Source: Siderastrea radians (taxonomy: Eukaryota; Cnidaria; Anthozoa; Scleractinia; Rhizangiidae). From it: 64,000 nt of DNA. The stretch covers positions 5,451,494 through 5,515,493 of the forward strand of contig OZ024891.1 of the NCBI GenBank assembly GCA_964017195.1, written 5' to 3'. The position numbers were made by a program, and so were the translations under genes. The notes below the pieces were generated by a model. The model worked only from the letters and a program-made list of their open reading frames with translations. It ran no database searches and was not told where the DNA came from. Shown piece after piece: positions 50,201-62,200 of the stretch; within the stretch, counting starts at the first letter, position 1; each line of letters starts with the position of its first letter.

Positions 50201-53200
50201 GAGCACATTGTTAAGAAACTGCTGACTAACCTTTAGGAGGAGGGACTATATCATAACTGGGTCGATTCTGCAAGGAAAGAAAATCATCATAACTGTAATT
50301 TTAGGTACAATGGGAGGCAAAGATGGCACAGGTGGTGAGAGCACTCATCTACCACCAGTGTGCCCAGGTCCGAATCCCAGAGTTGACACCACATGTGTGT
50401 TGAGTTTGATCCTTGATCTGAGGGTTTTTCTCTGCATTCTCCAGATTTCTTCCTCCACAAAAACCAGAACTTCTAAACTCCAGGTACATGTGTTTATTCA
50501 GAATTTTAGGGCCACACGTTTGTCATTCATAAGACAAAGTCGGTTGAACAAAGCTGAAAGCCTGCCAGGCTTATAACCTTAATGCTGCTTGTACAGGAAC
50601 ATCCAGGCCGGCAGGCTTTTAAACTTAAGTTATTTGTCAACCACTCACCAAGGATTCCTGTCTTGATCTGGGAGGCGGGACTGAATCATAAGATCCAGAT
50701 CTTCGAAGATTGCTAGGATCCATGGCTGAAACATCGCAAGATAAAAATCCATTAAAATCAATCTACACTGGCAACCAGTGCAGATTTTGTCATCAAGATT
50801 TTGAAAACTGCCTTACTTTTGCTACTAAAAGCATTCATAATACAAAGTCACGTTCCTTCAACTTTTGTTTCCCCCAAAACAGCTCTCACTGATCCCTCAA
50901 CTTGCGTGACATTAAAAATAACTGTGATTTGAATTTGTCCCTTAATGCACTACAGAGACTCTGTAATAAGGCATGGATGCCAATGGACTGTATCTTTAAG
51001 GTGAAAGATCCATTATGGACCTTTTACCCAAGAAATGATCTGAATCATTTCTCACAGATACAATCTATGTGAGCGAAAAGGATGGTGGAAAACAAGTTGA
51101 ACACAAACCTTTGTGGTAAGGCAGCGGGTTGGGTACATTATCATAGCTCAGGTTCCTTTGGTATACTGCTGAGCTGGGACGACCAGGATAACCCTGAGAA
51201 TTGATGAAAAGACAAACAATCTCTTTAGATTACAAACTGAATAAAAATCACTGCAAAAGCAAGCTTGCAAGTGTAGCATTAATATCTATTGCACTTTACA
51301 ACAACACATAATTTATACTCTGAAGTTCAAGCCCACATAACATTAACTTTTCATTTCATATGGCTATTAATCACAACTACATGTATGATCACAGCCACAG
51401 GAACAAAAATAGATCAATAAAATGAAAACAAAAACAAAAACCAAACTGGATCAAAGTCTACCAATCACAATAATATTCACAAATGTGACCTTCTGACCCC
51501 ACCGAGTTTAACTTGAGTTCCTTGTTTCCTGCCACAAGGATTGACAGCACATTGAAGCACAATCATTTGTTGGGCTTTAAACTTTACAGTTAATCTTTAA
51601 CTGAAAATCTATAAAAATCTGGTGATACTGAAGTTCTAAGAAGTAATGGGTGCTACTCAAGACTCTAAAATATTGTTATCACTCAGTGGGCTGATGAAGA
51701 GAAAAAACACAGCGTGTGGTTAACCCTTTAAGCTCCAATAGTGAAAAGCATCTAAATTCTCCTTACAGTATCCCTACTAGATCAAACATACATGTCACAA
51801 GAATATAGGAAATGATCCCCAAACATGAAATGCCTTGATGTTTGTGCAAATTCTCTCAACTAGTACCATAAGAAATGTACGGAGAACACTAAGGAGAATA
51901 TGCATTAAAATTGGGGCTTAAAGGGTTAAATCCAGTTTCTGTAGCATGAAGAAACTAGGGCTAACCACTCCCCCCTAGATGGGATGATATATTGCAGGGT
52001 ATCCCCTGTACACTTTTTTGCTAACACCCATTTGTACACCTCGGTGGAGAAAGACAGGTGTCGTGAATATGAACATTGCGTTACTTTTCTATTTTGAATT
52101 AATAATTTTGTTTAAGTTGATTCAATACCAGTTCGGAGTACCGGTAATTGTGATCCATTTTAACAGGAGAGTAGATTTTAAAGTAGGAGTTAAGCATGGA
52201 TACTGGAGACTGGAGTCACATTAATTCTGTCGTATGTTTTCTTCTTTTATGCAATTTGAGTAATGAGGAATTATTACATGAAGTCTGCTTTGAGTTTTCC
52301 CTTTATCGTTATTTTGTTTTAGACTTCAGTTCATTTTTTGGTCATTTCTTTAAGTAACACGAATCATCATTTTTAGTTCTCACCACATGCTCAAGTATCA
52401 GACAGAAGAATACATCGATTGAGAACAATTTACTTGAACTGTGGTTGATCACTGCAAACTCCGACTGATACTTCCCCCAAGGACTCGAGTCAGGAATGTG
52501 ACAACAGGGTTCACACCCTTTTAAGATTTTAAAATTCCAGGATTTTCCAGGACCTTTTCTATGACCTTTTAATGCTTTCCATGACCTAAATTTGGCCATC
52601 TGTTTTGAAAAACTGTGAGCTAGATCCATTTTTTGTTGACTCACTTGTTTTCTAATCTTGGTTTTCATTCACAAAAAAACAACTCCTAAATAATTATATA
52701 TTGCGTAATAAGCTTCATTTTCCATGGCTTTCCAGGCACGAAAAATGAATTTCCAAAATTCCATGACTTTCCAGGTTTTACATGACCAGCACATAACCTG
52801 GAGAGACAATTAATTTTCAACTGTTGACTTCAGGGCAACAACATGAGATGCTGAAGAGACCAGAACTTGAAAGTCTGATCCAAAGTGACTGTAGCTCAAA
52901 TTATTAAACCACCATGCCTCATTAAGGGCTGACAAAGAGTACTCTGACTTATCACCAGTATATGCAGATGCATCCAGGTGCAAACAGAACAACCGTTTTA
53001 CTCACATGGATTGTGCTTGATGCATGCATCCCCGAGAAAGGCTTTCTGGTATGCTGGAATTCTGACAATATATTTTAAGATAAAATCGAGTGTTAAAAAT
53101 GATTTGCAGGTGCTTAAACTGTTACTAGTAAAGCATTGCTGTAGTTTGTAATTATCTCTAGTTAACACAACAACAAGATAAGAACACAGTGTGCAGGCAA

Positions 53201-56200
53201 AGAATGATTTTGAGTTTTCTAGATAATTGGTCTAGACATTCTCCACTTTTCTGTACAGTATAAAGCGATTATAAAGTCCAACCATAATTCTAGCATTTTT
53301 CCATTCATGGATAGCTAGCTTGTCTGACTGTAGATTACTGTAACAGGGAGACACTGGCAAAACACTTAATTCAATTTGAACTCAACTGCCAACTTTGTGT
53401 TGAATTTCACTAAAAATAATGCTAATGAAAATTCTAGGGCTCCCCCCAGCATTTTACTAGATTGCTCCCAAAGTTTGCTAATTCTTATTTAAAATACCAT
53501 TTAAAAACTCTTTTAAGCCCCCCTCTTTGTAACCCCCTCTCTCCAACAGGCCCCCCCCCTCTGAAAGGCAAATTTTTTAATAAGCCTCCCCTCCCCCATT
53601 TAGGACATCAGATTTTGTAATTAGACCCTCCTAATCTCTATTAAGCCATCCACTTCATCCCCAGTTGGTGTATTTTTATAAGGGCTAGAAAAAAGAATAA
53701 TGTACAGTTGGCCACTCTTTAAAGTGCATATGACAGATTTTTTTTTATTTGCCTGATCGAATCTAAGTGACATCCTGATATGAATATCAAAAATTATTTT
53801 TCGATTTCGATTTTCCTTCCCCGCGCTTTTGCCGTTTAAAAACGTGACATTTTACTTCCGGTCATGTCAAAAACCGCGCAAAGGGAGACCTGGGCATAGT
53901 CACGTTGTGACGTCATACCAGGAACGGAGTCAATGCCAAAACAAGCTACGTGGGCCGCATTGCGGAGATCTAATTCATTTTATTTTTCTTTATTCCGCAA
54001 CCGCCAAATTAAGCACGAAATTATGTGAAACTGCTGATGTTACAAGTAATCTGGGCAGTGATTTGGAGCTTTTAGAGTCCATAGAATGCGAATCGCTAAC
54101 TTCTGAAGTTGAAAGCGAAACAGAACTCGAGATCCAGAAAGAAGCTATTCAGAACCAAAAGGTCCTTACATAGACAATCCGCTTGCCGATGAAAATTGAC
54201 CTAGAGAATACTATCAAGAGGTAGAGGAGACAGAACGAAGAAAACAGAATCTAGAATAACCTATTTGATTGTACCGTAGCGGCCGAGACGTAGTAAGAAG
54301 TGCCACGATTTCTCATCTCCCGGTGTAAATATTATAATTGTGCTCGGCTAAACAAACCTTGTTCACGCTCGGCTAAATAAACGCCTGTTATGCAGGTTAT
54401 AATTTCATACTCTTACAGGTGTAGATGTGGTAACTGTGCTTTAAACCATCTGCAAAACGCCGTAGATTGTCTTTGCTTCAAAGAAATTCAGAAATGTGTC
54501 GAATCTCTCGAAGCGCCGTTGTATGTTTCTCGCGAAGCCGCAAACTTAACACAACAACAGGATGTGTAACAACCTACCCGGCACCGTTCAGTGTTGTCTG
54601 ACTTTAAAACTGATGGTCGCTACGATCAGATGCAGAAAATATAATACGATAGATGAAAGAAAGTATCGTTCAATAGATTGGTTCGGAAGAGAAGTGCGTA
54701 ATTCTCTGCGTTCTTGTGGACTCTCTGAAACGTCGTTTTATGTCTACGTAAATTGTGCAATAGCAAATCTGATTGATATTTCAGGTCTTTCAATAAGAAT
54801 AAGCTGCAGCAAGATTATTAAATGAAGATTAGAGTTTGCTCATGCCTTTCAAAACTTAGACAGACATGTTTTCATCATACTTTTATAATTATCCGTAGTC
54901 CAGTTGTGCAAAAATGAGGGATGTTATAATCTTTACCTCAGTTATGAATCAACACTGGTCAGTATATCGGACGTAAAACAGTGCAGAAATTTCGAGTGTC
55001 AATTTGCCTAGATGTATTAAATGCAACACGATTGTGTCAGAGAGTCCACAAGAACGCAGGCAAATTCTCACTTCCCTTCCGAACTAATCTGACAACAATT
55101 TCTTCCGTCCATTGCATTATATTTTGCTGCATCTGATCGTAGCGACCATCTGTTCAGACAACACTGAATCCCGGGTGCATTGCTTCACATCCTGTTGTTG
55201 TGTCAAGTTCGCGGTTTCGCGCGAGACAACAGCGCTTCCGGAGATTCAACACATTTCTGAACTTAAAAATTAGAATTGAGTGATAAAAATTAGAATCCCT
55301 GCACATTTCTGAACTTCTTTGCAGATGGTTTAAGGCACAGTTACTACATCTACACGTGTAAGAGTATGAAAGTATAACCTGCATAACCGGGGTTTATTTA
55401 GCCGAGCACGATTATAATATTTACACCAGGAGATGAGCAATCGTGGCATTTCTTCCCGCGTCTCGAGCGCTTCGGTACCATCACATAGGTTTTCTAGATT
55501 CTGTTTTCTTCGTTCTGCCTCCTCTATCTCTTGATAGTATTATCTAAGTCAATTTTCATCGGCAAGCGGATTGTCTGTGTAAGGACCTTCTGGTTCTGGA
55601 ACAGTCTTCCTTCTCGTTCCCGAGTTCTGTTTTGCTTTAATATTTACACCTGGAGATGAGAAATCGTTGCATTTCTTGCTATGTCTCCAGCGCTTCGGTG
55701 CCATCAAATAGATTTTCTAGCGTGTGAATTATTCGTTCTACCTCCTTTTTTTCTTGATAGTATTCTCTAAGTCAATATTCATCGGCAAGCGCCTTGTCTA
55801 TGTAAGGATCTTCTGGTTCTGAATAGCTTCTTTCTCGATCTCGAGTTCTGTTTCGCTTTCAACTTCAGAGGTTGGCGATTCGCATTCTATGAACTCTAAA
55901 AGCTCCAAATCACTGCCCAGATTACTTGTAACATTAGTAGTTTCACATAATTTCGTGCTTAATTTGGCAGTTGCGGAATAAAAAAAAACAAAATGTATTA
56001 GATCTCCGCAATGCGGCCCAGGTAGCTTGTTTTCCCATCGACTCCGTTCCTGGTATGACGTCACAACGTGACTATGCCCAGGTCTCCCTTTGCGCGGTTT
56101 TTGACATGACCGGAAGTAAAATTTCACGTTTTTAAACGGCAAAAGCGCGGGGAAGGAAAATCGAAATCGAAAAATAATTTTTGATATTCATATCAGGATG

Positions 56201-59200
56201 TCATTTAGATTCGATCAGGCAAATAAAAAAAAATCTGTCATATGCACTTTAATGATAAGAAGTAATTTAACAGTATTTGAGTTTGTCCAAACATGGTTTT
56301 TAAGATTAACCCCCCCTCTATTAAGTCCCCCTCTCCTCTAATAACCCCCTTTCATGAGGCCTGGAATTAAATACACCCCCCAGTTAAGCTTTTACAGTAA
56401 AGCTGGGTGGAGAAGGAACAAAAGCGAAGCTTACACCATGAGGTCAAAAACTGCAGGATCAAATTAAGTCACACTTTGGACCTACACAGTTGGAGAGTCA
56501 CCTGGTTTCTGTACCATGAAGTAACCAGCAGTGTTACTACCCCCCCTCCCTTCCCCCCAGGATGGGATACTAGTTTGAACATTGCAAGGTTTTGCAACAT
56601 TAACCTCCCCATTTTTTTCAGTGGTGGCTATTCATGTACCTGGGATTGTACTTTTCTTAGTACTGTACTGTTGCCTACCCCAACAACCCTTTTTTAAAGA
56701 ATGGGTTTTCAGTTGGCTGTAACCACACTCACCAGTGCCATGCCGACCTAGGCTAGATGTAGGCTCTTTGAGGCTGGAGGCTAGTTAGTAACAATTAAAA
56801 TAACTAAGTGTTAGTTAAACAAGTAAAAACTAACAAGATTAAGTTCCAATGTTTCGGCAACTTCATGGCGCCATTATCAAGGAATGATTTGATGAATACA
56901 GTGCAAAATAAAAAAAGTTCAGGTCAGATAAATTTACATAAAGGACGTTAAACTAGACAAAAACTTTAGCATGGATGGAATCTGACCTGAACTCTTTTTC
57001 ACTTGTGAACACTGTATTTCATCAAATCATTCCTTGATAATGGCGTCATGAAGTCACCGAAATGTTGGAACTTAATCTCATTAGTTTTTACTTGTTTATG
57101 TATCTCCAAATCATTATTAATTAAGTGTTAGTTATTAGAATAATCAAATATTTGCTGTTAACATTAAACATGATTTTGGTTGTATGCAAGGTGACATAAT
57201 ATTACTTGGTTTTTTGAAGTTATTAATAAAATTACTGTTTTCTCTCACATAAAATTAATTACAATAGGTTATGAGGGTAAAACTAAGAAGACTTATAATT
57301 GCCTTCAAAAGAAGAAAATTTCTCTTTCCTCTTGAATATTTAGTTAGCAATGTAACCGTCAATATCTTAGCTAGCCTGGCTCTGGTCAAAAATGTTATAT
57401 TAAAATTTTATAATTAAACAAATATTATTAAGAGATAAGCTTTCAATTGATATTAGGTAAACTAAGAATTTAACACACACCCTTAATTAAAATATAAACT
57501 ATTAACTAAAAGGTAAAACTCACCATAGATGAGATCCTTGATCTCTCTGGTCTTAGCTGAGGGGTGTGAGGCTAACAGATCCAATACAGTTTTATTATTG
57601 CTGTCCACAACCGTTACATCAACACCTGAAAAGACAATGATGATGATAATGATGATGCCATCTCCCTCCCTCCCGCTTCCACCAGAAAGATGGGCCCGAT
57701 GCAAGTCTTTGTCAGATCTCATACAAAAAAGCCAGGTTCTTGACTTTTTCCTGCCGTAATTATCAGCAAATTTTCCAGCAGCAATTATTTTGTCAGCAAT
57801 TAGCAGACTTTTCTTGAATCATCCCCACCAACTAAGTGTACGTGACTTGTCCAGTGAATTCTGATTGGCTCACACCATGAAATAACGTCACCATTGACAG
57901 AATGGTTGGCAAAAAGTTGATTTGAATGTATAGGTATCAGGTGTTCTTTAACAATGATTAACAAACTTGACACTAACTAGTGTGAAAATTGTATGACAGA
58001 GGTAATTTATGTTCCTTACCTCAAAGATCATAGACAGAGGTAATTTATGTTCCTTACCTCAAAGATCATAGATGTCACTTACTGGTAAGACTTTCTTGAA
58101 ACCACATACCCCTTCGCTCAATCAATATAAACAAAGAAATAAAATTAAATCTAACCCACCACAATGTAAGAGAAGGTTGACGACATCAGCTTTACCAAAC
58201 AAGGCAGCCTCATGGAGAGCTGTTCCAGAGGTAGACTGTAAAAAACGTCAGTTAAAAATTGTTACAAGGCTTGTTATGCCAATACTGTAAACAGCTAAAT
58301 GCTCCAGGAAAACTGTTCACTCAAGTTGACAAATGGTTAAATTGGGGGGGGGGGGGTTACTCCATATAATGGGCTATACAGGGAGGCTCTGCCCGAAATA
58401 GGTGCCTTTTTTAGGCTCGCAGTATACTAAAGGGTAGGGAAAATTGCAATTTTAGTATACAAAAGGATCACAAAATCAGCTGCATAGTGGAAGCGATGAA
58501 GGCTAAAGCAAAGTTTGTGAAACGGTGCCAAATTTTGGCGGAAATGGCAACGCAAGACTCATAAAAGCTTGCACCTTATTGAGCAACTGAACCACAATGA
58601 CTGAAAGCCCAGGAAAAATGTGGCAATTTGGGGAAATGCTATTGATTTGGCTTATCCTTGAGGTATAAGAAAGGGGTGCAATTTCACTCTAGGTATATAA
58701 AAGGGGTACCATTTTGGTAAAAAATTAGTATACTAGAGGCTAAGGTTTGAACCTCCAGCAAGAGCCTCCCTGTATAAAACTTTATTGGCAAATGGACTTC
58801 TACTACTCATTACTTACTGTAATATTAACATCCATTCCACAGCTGAGGAAGTAAGAGACCACATTCATGTGACCATTTTTGGCAGCCAGATGAAGAGGGG
58901 TGTGTGTTCGGACCACATTAACATCTTCAGTTAGATTTGGATAGTAGTTTATGAGCTGTTTGACCTGAAAACAGGAAATGTAACTTGGTAAAAATATAAA
59001 CAGCATGGGTTTCACATATCAGTTATCAGTCTACATGTAAAATGTCCTTGCATTCAAATACTCAAAGTAGGTACCCCTCAAGATATTTTAAGGGACCAGA
59101 GAACCTGGATGAGTGCTTGGGCTTCATAAAAGGTAGATTTATAGAAGAAAACACCCACCTTTTGAAAAGTGACTCAACGATAACAAAAGCAAAGCATTTT

Positions 59201-62200
59201 GGATTGAAAGTAACTGTGGTGAGGATCAAATTCAATATTTCCGGGGAGAAACTTCAAATGGCCTAGATATAAAGTTAAACCTCTTGGTGTATGGTTCTCG
59301 ACCAACCCTGAAGAAACTGCAGCTTTAAATTATAACAAAAAGGTAGACAAACCAATTAAGTAAAAATTTGTTGGATCACCTGCTCAGTATGTCAGGTTTC
59401 TGACCCAAGCCCCACCTCTTATATGGAACATTGCTGCTAACACTAGCATTATATCAAGCTGCACTAAGGGAGAGTGGAAAATAGACACAGTGTACAGTGT
59501 GTGGGTACCCCAGGAGAACATGTACCTAACGTGGATAATAAAAAAGGAAACATGTCACATCTGGGTACAACAAGGTACAACAAGGATGAGTTGTAAAGTT
59601 ACACTGCACTTACAGTTTCCATTCTGCCATATTGGGCTGCTAAGTCAAGAGGAGATTCTTGTCGACTGTTACGTATAAGAGGGTCGGCATGATTCTGTAA
59701 TAATTAAATATACAGCATGATTGACTGGTTGTATTACGACCGATCACTAGACAGTAGTTTTTATATGGGGAATAAGTTACATATAACCTCTAATACTGCC
59801 CTTTCATGATTCCATTATATTATTTGTGGTTTATTATTTGTTATACCCTTGGATGGAAGAGTGTTATTTAAAATTAAACAATTCTGAACATTGCTGCTGA
59901 TAGCTCTTTCAAAATTAGTTGTCTAAGTTGGCTTTTTATCTATACTTGTAGAATGAATAGTTGCTTACAGTACAAAAGCACATACCTCAAGTAATACAGC
60001 CACAACAAGACTGTGCCCAAACTGGGCAGCAGAATGCAAGGCAGTGTCTTCTGTGCCATTCTGTGCAAATAAAAAATACACTCGTTGCTCATTTCTTTGT
60101 AACAAATGTTGTTCCAAGGATGTTGTTTTTCTCCATCACCTGGGAAGTATGCAAGGTTGCAGTAACCTCTTAAGCACCCACTCCCCCCATTTATTAGCCT
60201 CAAGTCAGATAACATTGATAATGCCATAGTTTTGACTACTGGCTGGCAAAGTAAATATTTCCTTAAAAACTAACAAATTATGTGATTGTAGAAGATGTGA
60301 AAACGAGATTTGGAGCACTTTCTGGTAACAGTCTTGGGAACTCAGTTTCAATTCTCTCCCTCAACTCTCCTGGATATTCAGTTATAAGTGCAATCCTACC
60401 CCCCCCCCCATGCAGCACTCCAATACATCCACTCCCTCAGTTTTAAGCACCCTCACAAACCCAAGCTTATGCCTAGGATCTTAGGTATCTCATGACTTGT
60501 CTGCAAGTCCATCATCTTTTCACACTGTGTCAAGCGTTTATTGTAGCTGTTAGGCACATTCAACAAGAATACACATCATTATAACTTGCCTGTTCATTGA
60601 CATTTGCTCTTGAAGGTCCTGTGTTTATAAGCACTTTAGCCACATCAACATGACCACTCCATGCAGCCAAATGAAGAGGATAGTTTCCTGGAAATAATAA
60701 TAATTATAATAATAATAATGATAATAATAATAATAATTCAGAAATAGGAACAGAACTGTGGGGAAGGAGACAAACAAACCAGGCGTAAAATGGCGAGAAC
60801 TGGGATAAAATGAGAAATGGGATACAATTCCAGTTTCCTGGGCATGGAGAGCTGAGAAATGGAATTTCTGGCATTTGAGTGGATAAGAATTAGTCAGAAA
60901 TGAGATATTTCTGCAGCACAAGAGCAGAGGGACTGGGGCTGGTTTAGTTGAAGTGCAGCATGGGTAGAAAGGAGGGCTATATAAGTGATTTAAGTCACAT
61001 GGGAGATCATTCTAGGCTGACACCTCATTCAGCTTACGTTATTTTTAATTTTAAGTAAGTTGTTCTTCGTTGTCATACATGCAACTTTTGTTTAGTTAAT
61101 GCAGGCAGGGATGTTTGCAACATGTAGCCTTGTAGGAAGGGCTATTTAGAGCTTGAGCCATGGTTCGTACCCAGATTTCCTGCCAAGTTTTTTTCCCCAT
61201 CGGGGTTTTTTCAGGCAGGTTTTTCTGGCCTCCATCCTGACAGTAATGTCTTTGTAAACTGTCGCTCAGCTCTGCTTTCATGTTATGTGCCATACGTTTG
61301 GATGTAATAAGAGGTTGTAGTATAACTTATTGCTATACATTGTAGTTCCCTGTGCTCGGTCGAAACCGCCAAAATAAACCTAATGGTTTTTGCTCATGTT
61401 GTGTACTGCATAGTGGAGCTGAAATACGAGATAAAAGGGAAAGAAACAAAATTTTTTTTTGCAGTACTGTGTAATAATTTGCAGCAGACAAAAGTGCACA
61501 GGTGAGAGTTGCAAAGGTATGAATGTGGAATTGGAAGTTAATCGGAGAGGAAGTGAGAAGTTCAGATCCCCTAGTCCCCCACCACAACTCTTGCAATACC
61601 AGTTCGCAAGACTTTAATTCATTCCTAAATTAGATGACTTTCAATGTATACTGTTCACTCACCATTGTTATCTGGAATATTGGCTGATGCATCATACTTC
61701 AATAGAAGCTCTGCTGATGACCTGAAAAAGCAAACATCATCATCATGAAACTACTGTGATCAGTCAGCAAAATCCATAATAGATAGCAATCAGTGACAGT
61801 CAATATCAATCAATAACAATTATTGATCCACTGAAACGAAAGATCAAAGCGAGGGGAGGAGGGATGGCACAGTGGTGAGAGCACTCGCCCCCCACCAATG
61901 TGCCCCGGGTTCGATTCCCCGTTCTGGTGTCACATGTGGGCTGCGTTTGTTGTTGGTTCTTGTCTTTGCTCCACAGGTTTTTTCCAGGTTCTGCGGTTTT
62001 TCTCCCTCTACAAAAACCAACATTTCCAAATTCGATCTGGGATCAGTGGACGAAAAGCCACTCTGTGGAGATGCCACTGCAAAATTCCAATTTATTTATT
62101 TTTTATTTTTATTTTTTTCAATCAAAGCCCAATCCAATTAAATATTTCCAGTGATTGATTTTTATGGACTGATAAATTGCAGAGTATGTATCTAAATCCA

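Larger units (their letters stand above)
39740..53061 (-). other. ANKS1: Tyrosine/proline-rich linker of the ANKS1-like gene (exons 10-18)
   Basis: Nine exons encode about 890 residues between the ankyrin and SAM regions, with about 36 tyrosines. Many sit in SH2-ligand-like contexts: YDNVP, YDSVP, YDIVP, YDEVE, YAEV, YNFVQP, YDFVQP, YEVPP (twice), YENT, YDVVP, YQEP, YKFVQ, YVPM, YETLS, YEIAP, YEQV and YENV. Proline-rich SH3-type sites occur at the start of exon 18 (PPLPPR, PALPPRPP) and later (APIPKPRRR). The composition recalls docking proteins such as p130Cas. Exons 15 and 16 encode a duplicated ~45-residue module. The reading frame stays open over long exons (39740-40801 is 354 codons), so this is genuine coding sequence. 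Individual phosphorylation sites are inference. Confidence 0.9.
53723..56248. mobile_element. 2.5-kb palindromic TTAA element carrying P2X7-like fragments in both arms
   Basis: Arms of over 1 kb mirror each other. The tips are AGTGCATATGACAG and its inverse, flanked by TTAA at 53719-53722 and 56249-56252. Each arm holds a decayed coding stretch (listed separately). It occupies the long intron between ANKS1-like exons 9 and 10. Confidence 0.8.
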
